DNA of 64,000 nt from Andrena cerasifolii (lineage: Eukaryota; Arthropoda; Insecta; Hymenoptera; Andrenidae): assembly GCF_050908995.1 (NCBI RefSeq), contig NC_135121.1, positions 4,526,001 through 4,590,000 on the forward strand, given 5' to 3'. Position 1 is the stretch's first letter, and each line of letters opens with the position of its first letter. The notes under the pieces are model-generated. The model was not told the origin of the DNA. It saw nothing but the letters and a program-made list of their open reading frames with translations, and did no database searches. The translations under genes were made by a program, and so were the position numbers. Positions 37,301 through 46,747 of the stretch are shown here, one piece after another.

Positions 37301-40300
37301 GAGATTTCTGAAAATTTTGGTACATTGTAACTGTTCATTTTTCTGTGAAATTAAATTACTTTCAAATTTCTTTTTAAATAAGAGACCAATGAACGGAAAT
37401 AATACTGTACCTAGTACAGCCGCATGAGCAAGAAAGCCGCCAATGCACGCATCTCCAGATGCTGTGAGCTCGTCGCTGAAAAATTCCAGTAGCAAATTTG
37501 ATCCAGAGCTGATCAGTGTTTTTACTCTGTGCTCCATTTTATCCGAAGCAACGTCAGTCAGAAGATCTGCGTTCAAGGAGTTACCATCCCGAACACGAAA
37601 ATATTGCCCAGGGCAAGGAAATTGTAGCTGATCTAAATACAATCCAATTACGAAATTCGCCTGTGCCTGGACAAATCAAGTTAGGATAATTGTAATAATT
37701 AATAAGGGCGTATTGCTATTAATATTATTTTTCGCCATATTAAATGAACTGTTTTTAAAAAATTAGTAGAAAATAATTATCGGGGTTTCCCTTAAACGAC
37801 CTGAAAAGGAGCGCGATATTTGCGATTTTTTTTAAAGAGAATCCCTCAAATTATATTAATTGAAAACGTTATACCTATATTCGTACATATTTAGGCAACA
37901 TCTAAAAAAAAATTATTTAGGAAAAACGGTAGCTAAAACTTTAAACGCGTTTTTCTCAAAATGATGTTTTTCGAATTGGTTAGCATGATATCTCAAAAGC
38001 CAATCACCCAATTTACTTCAAACTTGGTATATATCTTCAGTAGATGTCCCATTCTCGTTGTTACTAAAACTAAGTCGGTTTTTGCAAAATTAGATTTTTG
38101 CGACTTAAAAAACCAGCGAATTTTTTGCAGAAATCTATTTTTGTTTTAGACACTGCCATTTTTTTTTACTTTTCAGTATTTCTCATTTAATTTAGTTCAG
38201 GCGATAGCCGCACTCACACAGATTACGCAAATTTTAAAATTTTCTATTTCGGACAACTACAACGGCTGAGTTTATGCTAACCATGCGCATATGATTTTTG
38301 TAAGGCGCTCTATTTGAAGCACTGTAACTCCGGATATAACCACTATTTTTGCATACAATTTTTTTCTTCATATTCTCTAAAGCTTAACAAATAAAGCCAC
38401 GAAGTTGGAAGTAAATATATTTAATAGTTTTGTTTTAAAAAATTCCCAAAGTTCGCATCATTTTTCGCCCGTGAAGGTAGGGACACCCCTTAATTTTTTT
38501 TTTCGGATATAAATATAACAAAATCCTAATCTCTTGACATCAAACTTGGGAATTGAATTTATTGATACTCATGAGTATGATAATAACCCTGAAGCACCCA
38601 CTAACAAATAATCTCACCATAAATGAATATTAAAACAAATATTATTTTGCTCAGTTGATAATGGTTTAATATTACCTGTAAGAGCCAAAAAGATCGACCA
38701 GGACACGCTTGAGTACTGGCTCCAAGTATTTTTCTAGTGAATTGTTCCTGCAATGCAATGCGACACCCGCATCGGCATTGCAACCCAATCTCAGCTGCGA
38801 CTTCTGGTTTTGTTGCAGCCAAAATTGCACCACTACACTCGGAGCTTTCGATACGATTTTGCCATTCACTTTTATTGGAATCTTCCGAGAAAATTTTGCC
38901 ACATAATTCAGTTTCTACTGCCTTCCCCTGTGATTTAAAAATAATTATCAAGTGTTTAGTTTAAGGATCACCTTGAATTAACCGTGCTTTACTATTCAGT
39001 TCACTGATTAAAGTAACTTGATTCGTACCTGACAAAATTTTGCTCCATACTTTGGGGGAGGAGTGTCGCAAAATCGATAGCGATTTCGAATACCCCCGAA
39101 GCAGGAACTGCTGCAAGGACTCCAAGGACTCCAAGGTCCCCATCCGGCAGCATCGCCTTCTATGCAAGTAAACACAAGTACAGTACAGGGCAAATGGCTA
39201 AAACTTAAAATACAGCATGTAAGTATGTATATGATAACGTGTATCAATTCCAAAACTTTAAGCAAATTTAAAATTACTTTGTTCGACAATTTTAAATTTA
39301 TTAAAATTAATGGGTGAACACTTCATATATATACCTATACAGGATAAATTAGTAGAAACACAATATCTGAATGTCTTCGTCGTAATTAAAGATATAATAC
39401 AAAATATTAAATAATTTAAGGGGGTATTCCCGTTTAGAAGGCCAATTTTTTGCCTTTCTTTAGGGATGATGCACAAATAGGCTACACAGTTTTTACTAAT
39501 GACCATTATCCACACATATTTATTAGCATTTCAATAAGTTATAAAAAAAATGTTGAGACATATCAGTGGCGGATTTAAGAAAAAAGGCCCAGATGGAAAA
39601 GGTCTGAGGGGCCCATTTTTGGGGGGAAATGTAGAGGTAGTTTATTAAAAGGGGATAAGTGTACAGAAAAGTATAAAAAGAATAATGCTGGATAAAATCA
39701 TAATTTCTTTTTGAAGATAGGGCTCTAGGGGGGCTTCTGAACAGGGGCCCATTTTTCGGAAAAATAAAGCGGTAGTTTACTAAAAACGGGTTCAGTGTAA
39801 TAATACAGAACAAAAATATACTTTGGATAAAATCATAATTTTTTTTAAGGATGGGGCCCTGGATGGGACTTCTGAGCAGGGGCCCAGGTGGCAACCGAGA
39901 CGTGGGTCAGCTCGCAAAGTGTGTGCAAAAAATCTTTTCTCGTGGCGCACACGATTCCGGTTGTTCTGCTGATCTAAAACGAAAAGCCTAAAGGATTCTT
40001 AATCCGTAAGAGTGTGGCTATCGGTGGTAGCAGATTTATAAATAAAAAAAATTAAAAAACGGCAGCACTTCGAATTCAAACTTTCATTTTTTGCGTTTCT
40101 TTCCGTCTTTAAATCGTTTTAAAAAGTGAATAAAAACTATTTTGACTTGATTCTGCTACCTGCTAAAATTATATGTTTTCTGAAGGTGTACGAAAAAAAT
40201 GGAGTAGATTGGTGCACTAGAAGTTGAGATATCGTGTACGCCGTCAGGAAAAACACCGTTTTGAGAAAAACCCATATCCCAATTAATTATTATTATATAG

Positions 40301-43300
40301 GGCTGAAATTTTTTTTCCAACTCACTGAACTGTTAATAAATATTACGTAAGGGTAATATTGGCGAATTCTTACCCCCTCCTTCCCCCAGTATAAGAATTC
40401 GTAAGATTTGATATTCCACCCCCTCCCCCACCCTTACGTAATATTGTTTGCATTATATTTTTTCAGTTATTAAAATTCTTTTAAAGGTTTATGTAATTCA
40501 TTTAACTCGGTTTTGCAACAAAAATTGGGACTTAGGCCCCTCCAAATACCCTTCAGGACACTAATTAGACAGATACCCTTCTGGTACCCAAAAGTTGCAA
40601 AATTTCGTATTTCGCAGCGAAAACTGTTTCTAGGGGGACTTCCAACAAAAATTGGGACTTAGGCCCCTCCAAATTCCTTTCAAGACACTAATTAGACAGG
40701 TACCCTTCTGGTACCCAAAAGTTGCAAAATTTCGTATTTCGAAGCGAAAATTGTTTCTAGAGGGACTTCCAACAAAAATTGGGACTTAGGCCCCTCCAAA
40801 TTCCCTTCAGGACACTAATTAGACAGGTACCCTTCTGGTACCCAAAAGTTGCAAAATTTCGTATTTCGCAGCGAGAACTGTTTCGAGGGGGACTTCCAAC
40901 AAAAATTGTGGTCATCTTAGGCGCCTTATTATATAGGATAGTAATGCCCAGCGAAGGCAGGCTAAAAAACTAGTACCGCCGTAAAAGATTTATGTCTCAA
41001 TTCTACCTTGAAAAGGGAACGTTGGTATGCAGGATATTTTAACATCGATCATGGCGCCCGTGATTGCTTGACTCACGTAGACAAAACAATATTCGACGAA
41101 TTTCTCCGTAAAAAGATCGCAGTCGAATGTCAGAGAGTGTTTGCCGGGTATCGATCTGGATTCCGTAATGTAATGAAGACTGGATGGCGAAGCAACGGAA
41201 GTAACGTCAGCTTTCAGACGACCGTAGATGCGAACACGATCACCTTCTAGTCGACAGGAAGGATATTCGAAAAGGACGGCCACACCACCTGGTCCTTCGC
41301 AAGGATATATCGATCTCGCGTGGACCGTCAGTTTGAATTCTTCGGACCATTTTACCTTGAATTCGAAAAACGAGACGATCAGTTATGCGAAGGTGCTCTC
41401 TTCGCGTTACTTTACTAAACGTATCACTTAAAAAGAATTAACTACTCTTTTAGCCGAGAAAATTCTTTAACGCAAAGAGGTCTTAACTTATTAATTAATT
41501 AATTAATTACCTTAAAATACACACTGGTATTTGGTGCAGTGGGATTAATGTTCGAAGCTTTCAACTTGACGGCGTAATTCCCGGGCAATCCAAAGAATTC
41601 ACAACGGAAGTAGATAGTCTTTGGGGGTATAAAACCTTTCACTTCTTCGTAATACAGAACCTGAAAGGGTGAAATCATTTTCGTAAACGATAATTGTTAT
41701 TACGAACATGTGTTTGAATTGAAAATAACTGTATAGGCATGTGAGAGAATTCCGTCGTAATTTTATACGTGCAGTTTTTAAGCTGCTCATAATAAACGAA
41801 GAAGCTCCTAATCAGTAGAATGTTTTTGTGCTTGTTTCGTACCCAGATAGCACACGACGCCTTAAAACCCTTCGTTGACATTCTGGGTGTGAGCCACCCA
41901 TAAGTTGATTTTGACGCTCTGTACATTCTATATGCAAAATAAATAGTTTTTTTCCAAAGCCGACGTTCAAACTATTTTCTCCCTCAAAGTATTACATCCC
42001 AACAACAACTCTGTAGATTTTTAGCTTCTAATATTGAAATTTGTAAAAGTTACAATTTTTTAAAAATTTTCTTCGTTTTTTTCGACATATGGTAATCTAG
42101 ATTTTTTTTTACGAAAACTGCCATAAAATTTCAATCAAAGAACTATTGGAATACATTCTAGAGACCTTGAAATTGATCCATGATTTTTTCCATAATAATT
42201 GGATTGTTTAGATGAGAATGGCAGTCGTTCAATTCAAAAACTTCTGAAATGAATATATAGGGGATTTCCTCCTGATTACAACGCAATTTTTGTTCGCTGC
42301 CCAAATTCACTCTAAGCGGGTGGAATTAACCCCTGAAAATTCGGCTATTTTCCAATTTTATTTTATAACTCGCAATCTGTAAGAGGTAGGGAAAAAGTTT
42401 CAAGACAAAAGTTACTTCTTTTAATTAGATCTAGCATTTGTGAAAAATATTTTACAGTTCACGAGTTATAACACAAAATCGAAAAATTTTCAGGGGTCAA
42501 TTACACCCTCTTAGAGTGAATTTGGGCAGCAAACAAAAATGGCGCTGTAATCAGGAGGAAATTCCCTACATATTCACAAAGTTTCAGAATTTTTCGAAAT
42601 TGTAAATTTTATTTACTTAAAATTTATGCGTGTATACCATCAAAATGGCCGGCAAATTATCCAAATTCTTAGGTGGCCACTATGGTGGCCAGCCCGGCCC
42701 TCTAAAGGTTAATGAAGATCTTAGAAGACGCTACGCAATAGTTTTGTGTATTGAAAGTATGACATATTTTTTTGTTTGTAAAAAAACTTTCTAATAACAA
42801 TTTCATAATTTCTTAATCATTATAATATCAAGCCCTGTTTGAAGACTGTTTACTTAAGATAATAAACTACTGTACCAAGAAATTAATGTATTGTAAAACA
42901 AAAACCCCAACAATTGCGAAACACGAACTGCATCAGAATTTCTGCATGGTGGGGGTTAAATAAAAGTGATTAAATTTATTGGCAATAATTACACAAATTC
43001 CACTCTGAATTCAACAGTAAAATGTCTGTAGGTACACATTAATAAAAGAATACTCGCTCATATACATATAGTAATCGCCACTCAAGAAAGATTCTACAAT
43101 TTAGTTTGCCAAGTAATTACTATTTCACTGGGTTCTCCTAATTTAACACCATCATCTATTTCGGTCGTTACAAAATTTTCTAAATGATTAAAAGCATCAA
43201 TATCGGTGAGAAAGACATAGTTACAGTCTCGGAATATTTTCAATTGAGAAACGTAAATTTTTAGACGAATGGGATAAGGAAATTGCCTAGAGAATCCAGA

Positions 43301-46300
43301 AATTAGCCCCATTAATTAATTTCATCGTAACGCTGCATACAGCACACTCTCGTTGCAACCAGGTTGCAGGATCGTTGCAGTGCAAGATTGCAATGTTTCA
43401 CGCAACGTTGCCGCAAGGGTGCAGCAAAAATTCTGCGTCCGCCCCGTGCAATGTTGCGCGGCAACGTCGCAGCAACGTTACATCGACATTGCGCTGCAAC
43501 CATGCAACACTGCAAGGTTACCGCAACGTTCCTGCAACGTTGCCGCCACGAACTGTGCTGTATAGGGCCGCGAATAAGAAAAGCGGTAGAATTTCCTCAC
43601 AAACCTAATATGCGTAGTAAAAAAGAAGAAGCAACATAATGGAGAACATAATAAAACTGTTGAAGGTGGAATGGAGAGACTAAAAGTAAGTTGTCCATTT
43701 ACTTGAGTATGAGTGTTGTTCTGTAGATAACAAGCGGTTACGCTGGATCCGCAATATATTAATTGTAAAATATAAACAGCTACAGGAACATTTTCTGACG
43801 GATTGCAGTTCGTTCCAGCGTATCTTACGACGGTTGTGACACGTCTGTTCGGATAAGTAGCAATTTGCTGGGATTCCAAGAAAATCGTTGGTGTCGGCCA
43901 CTTCACGTCCACTAATCTACTCGTCTGTGAACAATAATGCTGTTCGTTATATAAAAATTTCGCACACTGCAAACAGGAGCCGGTGAAAAAAAATTGTTAC
44001 AACCTGATAGAGAGAGGCAACAGGCACTGTTGAATTTTTGTACTTGTACTCGACTCGCAGAGCATAAATTCCACCGCGAGCGAAATACCCACAGGGTATA
44101 ACAATTGAAATGGTTTCATTGTCCGAAGGCAGCTTGTCCAATCGAATTTCTCCGATTAATTCTGATATGTCGTCGAGAAGGTACAATATTCTACGAACAA
44201 TATTAATAATCAGATATGACGAAATAATAATTCCATGGATTTGAACCCGCGGAAACTTTTTGTTTTACTCATATTAGGTTGGCAAGGATGAAATTTGTAG
44301 TTAAGAATATTGCCAACTTTAACAGCTTATTATTTGACATTGGCTTAATGTTTTACCGTTCTGTTTTTTTTGTTAGAAAGTTAAGTATCTCGCCTGTTTG
44401 AGGAAATCATTGTAAGCACTACTAAAATATTAAAAACTTTTTTTAAAAATTAATTTTGTTGAAAATGGAACGGTCGGAAATCCGCACTATTATATAGTTC
44501 TTACGTGGAACTAAGGCGTCGCAGATCGCGCGAAACATTAATAGTGTATTTGGCTCTACTGTTACTACAAAGCAGACAGTATCAAGTTGGTTCGCCAAAT
44601 TTCGTACAGGTAACTTTGACCTCACAAATGAGCCACGCGGTCGCCCAGGATCAAAGTCAATAATGACGAACTAAAGATCACCGTTGAGTCTGACCCATCT
44701 CAGAGTGCCTATGAATTATCGCTGAAGTTTGGTGTCAGCAAACAAACAATATTAGCGCATTTAGCTCGAATCGGTAAAGTGAAAAAGTTGGATAAGTGGG
44801 TTCCACATGAACTCAGTGAAGAACGGAAACAAAAGCGTTTGGAAGCTTGCTTGATGTTGCTTCCTCACCACAAGTCTGATCCATTTTTGAATCGGATTGT
44901 CACTTGTGATGAGAAATGGATCCAATGTGACAATCGCAAACTTTCAGCACAGTGGTTGGACAAGGATGAATTACCAAAACGCACTCCAAAGCGCAATATT
45001 CATCAAAAGAAGCTGATGGTGACTGTTTGGTGGTCTAGCGCAGGTGTGATCCATTATGATTTCATGAAACCCGGCTCAGCGATCATAGCAGAAACATACT
45101 GCAACCAACTGGACGAATTGATGCAAAAGCTTAAAGAAAAACAGCCTAGATTGGTCAACGGATCGACTCCTATCTTATTGCACGATAACGCTAGACCACG
45201 CGCTGCAAAACTACAGGAATTGGAGTTGGAACTTTTTCATCATCATCCATACTCACCGGACCTAGCCCCCACTGACTACCACTTCTTCGGCAATATGGAC
45301 AACTTTTTAATAGGAATTTAATTCCGACAATGCTGTAAAACTGGCCTTCCAGGAATTCATTGACTCTCGTCCGCCAGGGTTTTATACCACCGGCCTGAAC
45401 AACCTGCCGCTTAAGGGGAGGTTCCGGTCTAAAAGTCGATTTTTTTTTATTTTATTTTTCGAATGTTCAAGCTTTTAGGAATACGTGTTTAAAAGGATTT
45501 ATTGAAATTCGTAAAATTCACGAAGTTATAGGCATTTGAGTAGCGGCAAATGCATGGGTAACCCCCGGCCACTCGGCACTCACGTAAAACTTTAAACGCG
45601 TTTTTCTCGTAACAGTGGGACCTGTATCTCCAAAAGTTATTATCCGATTCGACTGAAACTTTTTTTACTTTGAAGAATATACTGCTGGCTAGGAGGGAAA
45701 CTAGAAAAAATACAAAATATTGAAAATTTATAATTTTCAAAGCCGTTGAAAGGAAGAAAAATATAGGGGGAAAGTGATTTCAAACTTCAAGTGTCGTTAT
45801 TTTCTTAAAAAATGTCATTTTTGCATTTTTTTCTGGTTTCCCCCCTAGCCAGAAGTATACTCTTCAAAATAAGAAAAGTTTCAGTCGAATCGAATAATAA
45901 CTTTTGGGGATACAGGTCCCACCGATTTGGATCAATTTTTTGACGCCTTGACTTTAACGACTCCCCAGCGCCGTCTGTAATGATTAATTATAAAACAAAA
46001 AATATATTTCTATAACTTAAGACACCCTTAATACAATGCAACAACTCCCATTAAATTATATGCAGTAGTTTTCCTTTAATTAATTCCTAAAGATCACCTA
46101 TTTTTGGGGGCTCTAGACCGGAACCTTCCCTTAAATGGCAAAAGGGTATAGACAATATGGGTGCATACTTTGATGAATAAAATAATTCCTTATATTTGTA
46201 AGTTATCAACCAACTTTGCCTGTTTTTTTTTCACAAATTTCATCCTTGACGACCTGGTATAATAATCTGGCACGATCGCAACGCGGAGCTTACGTCATAG

Positions 46301-46747
46301 AGCTTACCGTAATAGAGGAGACTCGTCGGAGAAATGTTCCACTTGCTGAGCGTTGTCATTACTTTCCTCGTTTAATTCGTTCCTATACTCTGCGTTTTCC
46401 AATGCCTCGTCTGATTTTGCAATGAAAACCGTAAGATCCCCCGAAAGAGCTACGTGAGAGGTCGGTGAATCAATTACTAACGCGCCAAACTCTTCCCTCT
46501 CTTTCACCATTGATCTCGTGAAACCTGAATTTTATATTTCATCAATTATTACTTACGTATCGATTACGGTGCACTTATGAGATACCATAATAAAATTGAG
46601 AAGTGAATGATGCTGCTTGCCATGCTTTCTTCCAAGCACAGCTAATTATGAAGTACTGAGATTAATGAAATTTATTAAAAATTTACCACATTCAAGGAGG
46701 ACGATAATCAGTGTTCCAAGGGTGAGCCATTTAGATTTCAAATTCAT
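28355..46747 (-). CDS. THSD1: THSD1-like single-pass receptor with TSP1 and CUB-like domains
   Basis: 17 exons, all phase-consistent, give 1192 aa: 46687-46747, 46308-46524, 44004-44190, 43703-43924, 41511-41660, 41007-41355, 39029-39159, 38676-38927, 37411-37666, 37059-37307, 36132-36279, 35840-36010, 35435-35534, 34702-34976, 34506-34622, 33711-33923, 28355-28835. Signal peptide core WLTLGTLIIVLLEC. The extracellular part resembles vertebrate THSD1 (HVALSGDLTVF, then VKWPTP before the TSP1 repeat). The TSP1 repeat at about 396-445 has WGPWSPWSPCSSSC. A CUB-like domain follows at about 510-608 (LDQLQFPCPGQYFRVRDG ... LLLEFFSDEL). Membrane helix about 649-672. The tail of about 520 residues has conserved-looking AFLVWIPPIEDL and EYRRMQLSSFEDIEFGFEQG and ends in an Asp run. 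THSD1 acts in endothelial adhesion in vertebrates. The insect role is unknown to me, and the CUB-like part is not in human THSD1. Confidence 0.75.
30125..30912. mobile_element. Inverted-repeat element, about 790 bp
   Basis: The left end CGGATGTACTTCTGAATGGC and right end GCCATTCGGAAGAATATCCG are imperfect inverses. GGCCCCAGTGGCC and GGTCACTGGGGCC pair further in. The interior carries family A sequence and G homopolymers (about 30350, 30688). Confidence 0.6.
31831..32374. mobile_element. Inverted-repeat element, about 540 bp
   Basis: Terminal arms of about 33 bp: TAGTTTCTCTACAGATAGAG at the left and CTCCATCTATAGAGAAACTA at the right, followed inward by AAATGGGAGAGAT / ATCTCTCCCATTT. Non-coding interior. 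Confidence 0.7.
32580..33560. repeat. Composite GC-rich repeat block
   Basis: Two segments, about 32815-32890 (plus) and 33180-33260 (minus), are inverted copies sharing CACCTACAGGAGCGGTGGT-like sequence and GGATTCGGCTCCACTGATGG. The right end resembles the core of the element at 25923-26403. No protein-coding signal. Confidence 0.5.
34178..34406. mobile_element. hAT-type element, TSD TACTTTAC
   Basis: Ends CAGTGGCGGATTTAAG and TTAAATCCACTACTG with a perfect 8-bp duplication TACTTTAC at 34170-34177 and 34407-34414. It lies in the intron between exons 15 and 16 of the THSD1-like gene. A relative is at 39564-39895. Confidence 0.85.
35021..35402. mobile_element. MITE with AGGGTGTCCCAGAATTGAGG ends
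   Basis: Terminal repeats AGGGTGTCCCAGAATTGAGG and inverse CCTCAATTCTGGGACACCCT are near-identical and flanked by TATA-type sequence. The interior holds paired AACGAAGCCTCGGATCC-like arms. Lies in the intron between exons 13 and 14 of the THSD1-like gene. Confidence 0.75.
36328..36639. mobile_element. TTAA-flanked piggyBac-type MITE
   Basis: 312 bp between TTAA copies at 36324-36327 and 36640-36643. Ends CCCTTTGTGGTCACACGG and (reversed) CTCTTCGTGGTCACACC. Subterminal ACACGGGGT words pair. Intronic in the THSD1-like gene. Confidence 0.7.
36790..37014. mobile_element. TTGCA-word MITE
   Basis: Perfectly bounded 225-bp copy: TACCCATACAGCACACT at the left and AGTGTGCTGTACGGGTA at the right (one mismatch). 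The body is made of GCAACGTTGC, TTGCAGCAA and similar words. It ends 44 bases from the donor end of the membrane-helix exon. Confidence 0.75.
37667..38675. other. Intron 8 of the THSD1-like gene
   Basis: About 1 kb with no open frame of interest. A stretch near 37930-37970 (TTTAAACGCGTTTTTCTC) is shared with the MITE at 45415-46130, so it is at least partly repeat-derived. Confidence 0.4.
39564..39895. repeat. hAT-type repeat copy with internal duplication
   Basis: Starts CAGTGGCGGATTTAAG like the element at 34178. A unit of about 135 bp containing AAAATCATAATTTCTTTTTG and GGGGCCCATTTTTC is present twice in tandem. The right terminus is missing or diverged. Confidence 0.6.
39896..40515. other. 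Non-coding intron sequence before the 127-bp tandem array
   Basis: Only AT-rich intron sequence of the THSD1-like gene. A CCCCCTCCCCCACCCTTACG-like stretch near 40420 recurs near 51010, suggesting a dispersed repeat. Confidence 0.35.
40516..40905. repeat. Tandem repeat, 127-bp unit, about three copies
   Basis: The phrase CAACAAAAATTGGGACTTAG starts at 40516, 40643 and 40770 (spacing 127), and a fourth partial start is at 40897. Copies differ by a few bases. Intronic in the THSD1-like gene. Confidence 0.85.
41940..42720. repeat. Foldback-type repeat (AGGGGATTTCCTCCTGATTA family)
   Basis: Contains GGGGATTTCCTCCTGATTAC near 42250 and its inverse near 42550, with GAAAATTCGGCTATTTTCC-like words inside. 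Related copies are at 49560-49985 and 24640-25010. Intronic in the THSD1-like gene. Confidence 0.6.
43094..43286 (-). other. Orphan exon-like open frame inside the THSD1-like gene
   Basis: From an acceptor (TTCTCTAG|G) at 43286 an open frame of 63 codons runs to a TAG at 43094, with AATAAA about 120 bases downstream. It reads QFPYPIRLKIYVSQ ... VKLGEPSEIVITWQTKL, without simple-repeat bias. Its phase does not fit between exons 4 and 5, which already join each other in frame, but it does fit the donor of exon 2 (46308). It could be an alternative terminal exon giving a short secreted form, a relic, or chance. No homology is recognised. Confidence 0.3.
43336..43563. mobile_element. TTGCA-word MITE
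   Basis: 228-bp copy with CATACAGCACACTCTCGTTG at the left and CACGAACTGTGCTGTAT at the right. The body is of TTGCAGGATCGTTGCAGTG-like words, closely resembling the copy at 36790-37014. Intronic in the THSD1-like gene. Confidence 0.75.
44465..45321 (+). pseudogene. Mariner transposase pseudogene
   Basis: DD34D transposase, the enzyme that cuts and pastes mariner elements at TA. The N-terminal helix-turn-helix region reads through GTKASQIARNINSVFGS and is separated by a premature stop from the first codons. The catalytic half is open from 44779, with DEKW, HDNARPRA and PDLAPTDYHFF. Homology continues after 45321 in another frame until the insertion at 45415 and resumes after 46134, so two or more frameshifts and an insertion inactivate it. 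Confidence 0.85.
45415..46130. mobile_element. TTAA-flanked MITE inserted in the mariner
   Basis: 716 bp between TTAA copies at 45411-45414 and 46131-46134. Ends GGGGAGGTTCCGGTCTA and (reversed) GGGAAGGTTCCGGTCTA. Inside, GGACCTGTATCTCCAAAAG and its inverse form a second level of folding. Mariner sequence continues on both sides. Confidence 0.8.

Larger units (their letters stand above)
44274..46258 (+). mobile_element. Mariner transposon copy, transposase broken and split by a MITE
   Basis: Inverted ends share CAAGGATGAAATTTGT (left from 44274, right to about 46258) with TA-type flanks. A transposase starts at 44465 (MERSEIRT) and shows the mariner signatures VTCDEKWI, LLHDNARPRAA and YSPDLAPTDYHFF, the DD34D catalytic layout. 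It is dead: a stop follows after about ten codons, the frame shifts near 44650 and again near 45295, and a TTAA-flanked MITE sits in the 3' part before the terminal GVHTLMN-strand counterpart of the usual end. The longest remaining open part is 44779-45321. It lies within intron 2 of the THSD1-like gene on the opposite strand. Confidence 0.85.

Noticed and set aside
41675..41926. Minus-strand frame running upstream of THSD1-like exon 5
   Set aside because: It is in a different frame from the exon and its predicted protein has no continuation; the phase-correct exon is 41511-41660.
44225..44255. T-arm-like phrase GCGGGTTCAAATCC on the minus strand, suggesting a tRNA
   Set aside because: No matching acceptor stem, D-arm or anticodon arm could be laid out around it, and it lies in an intron.
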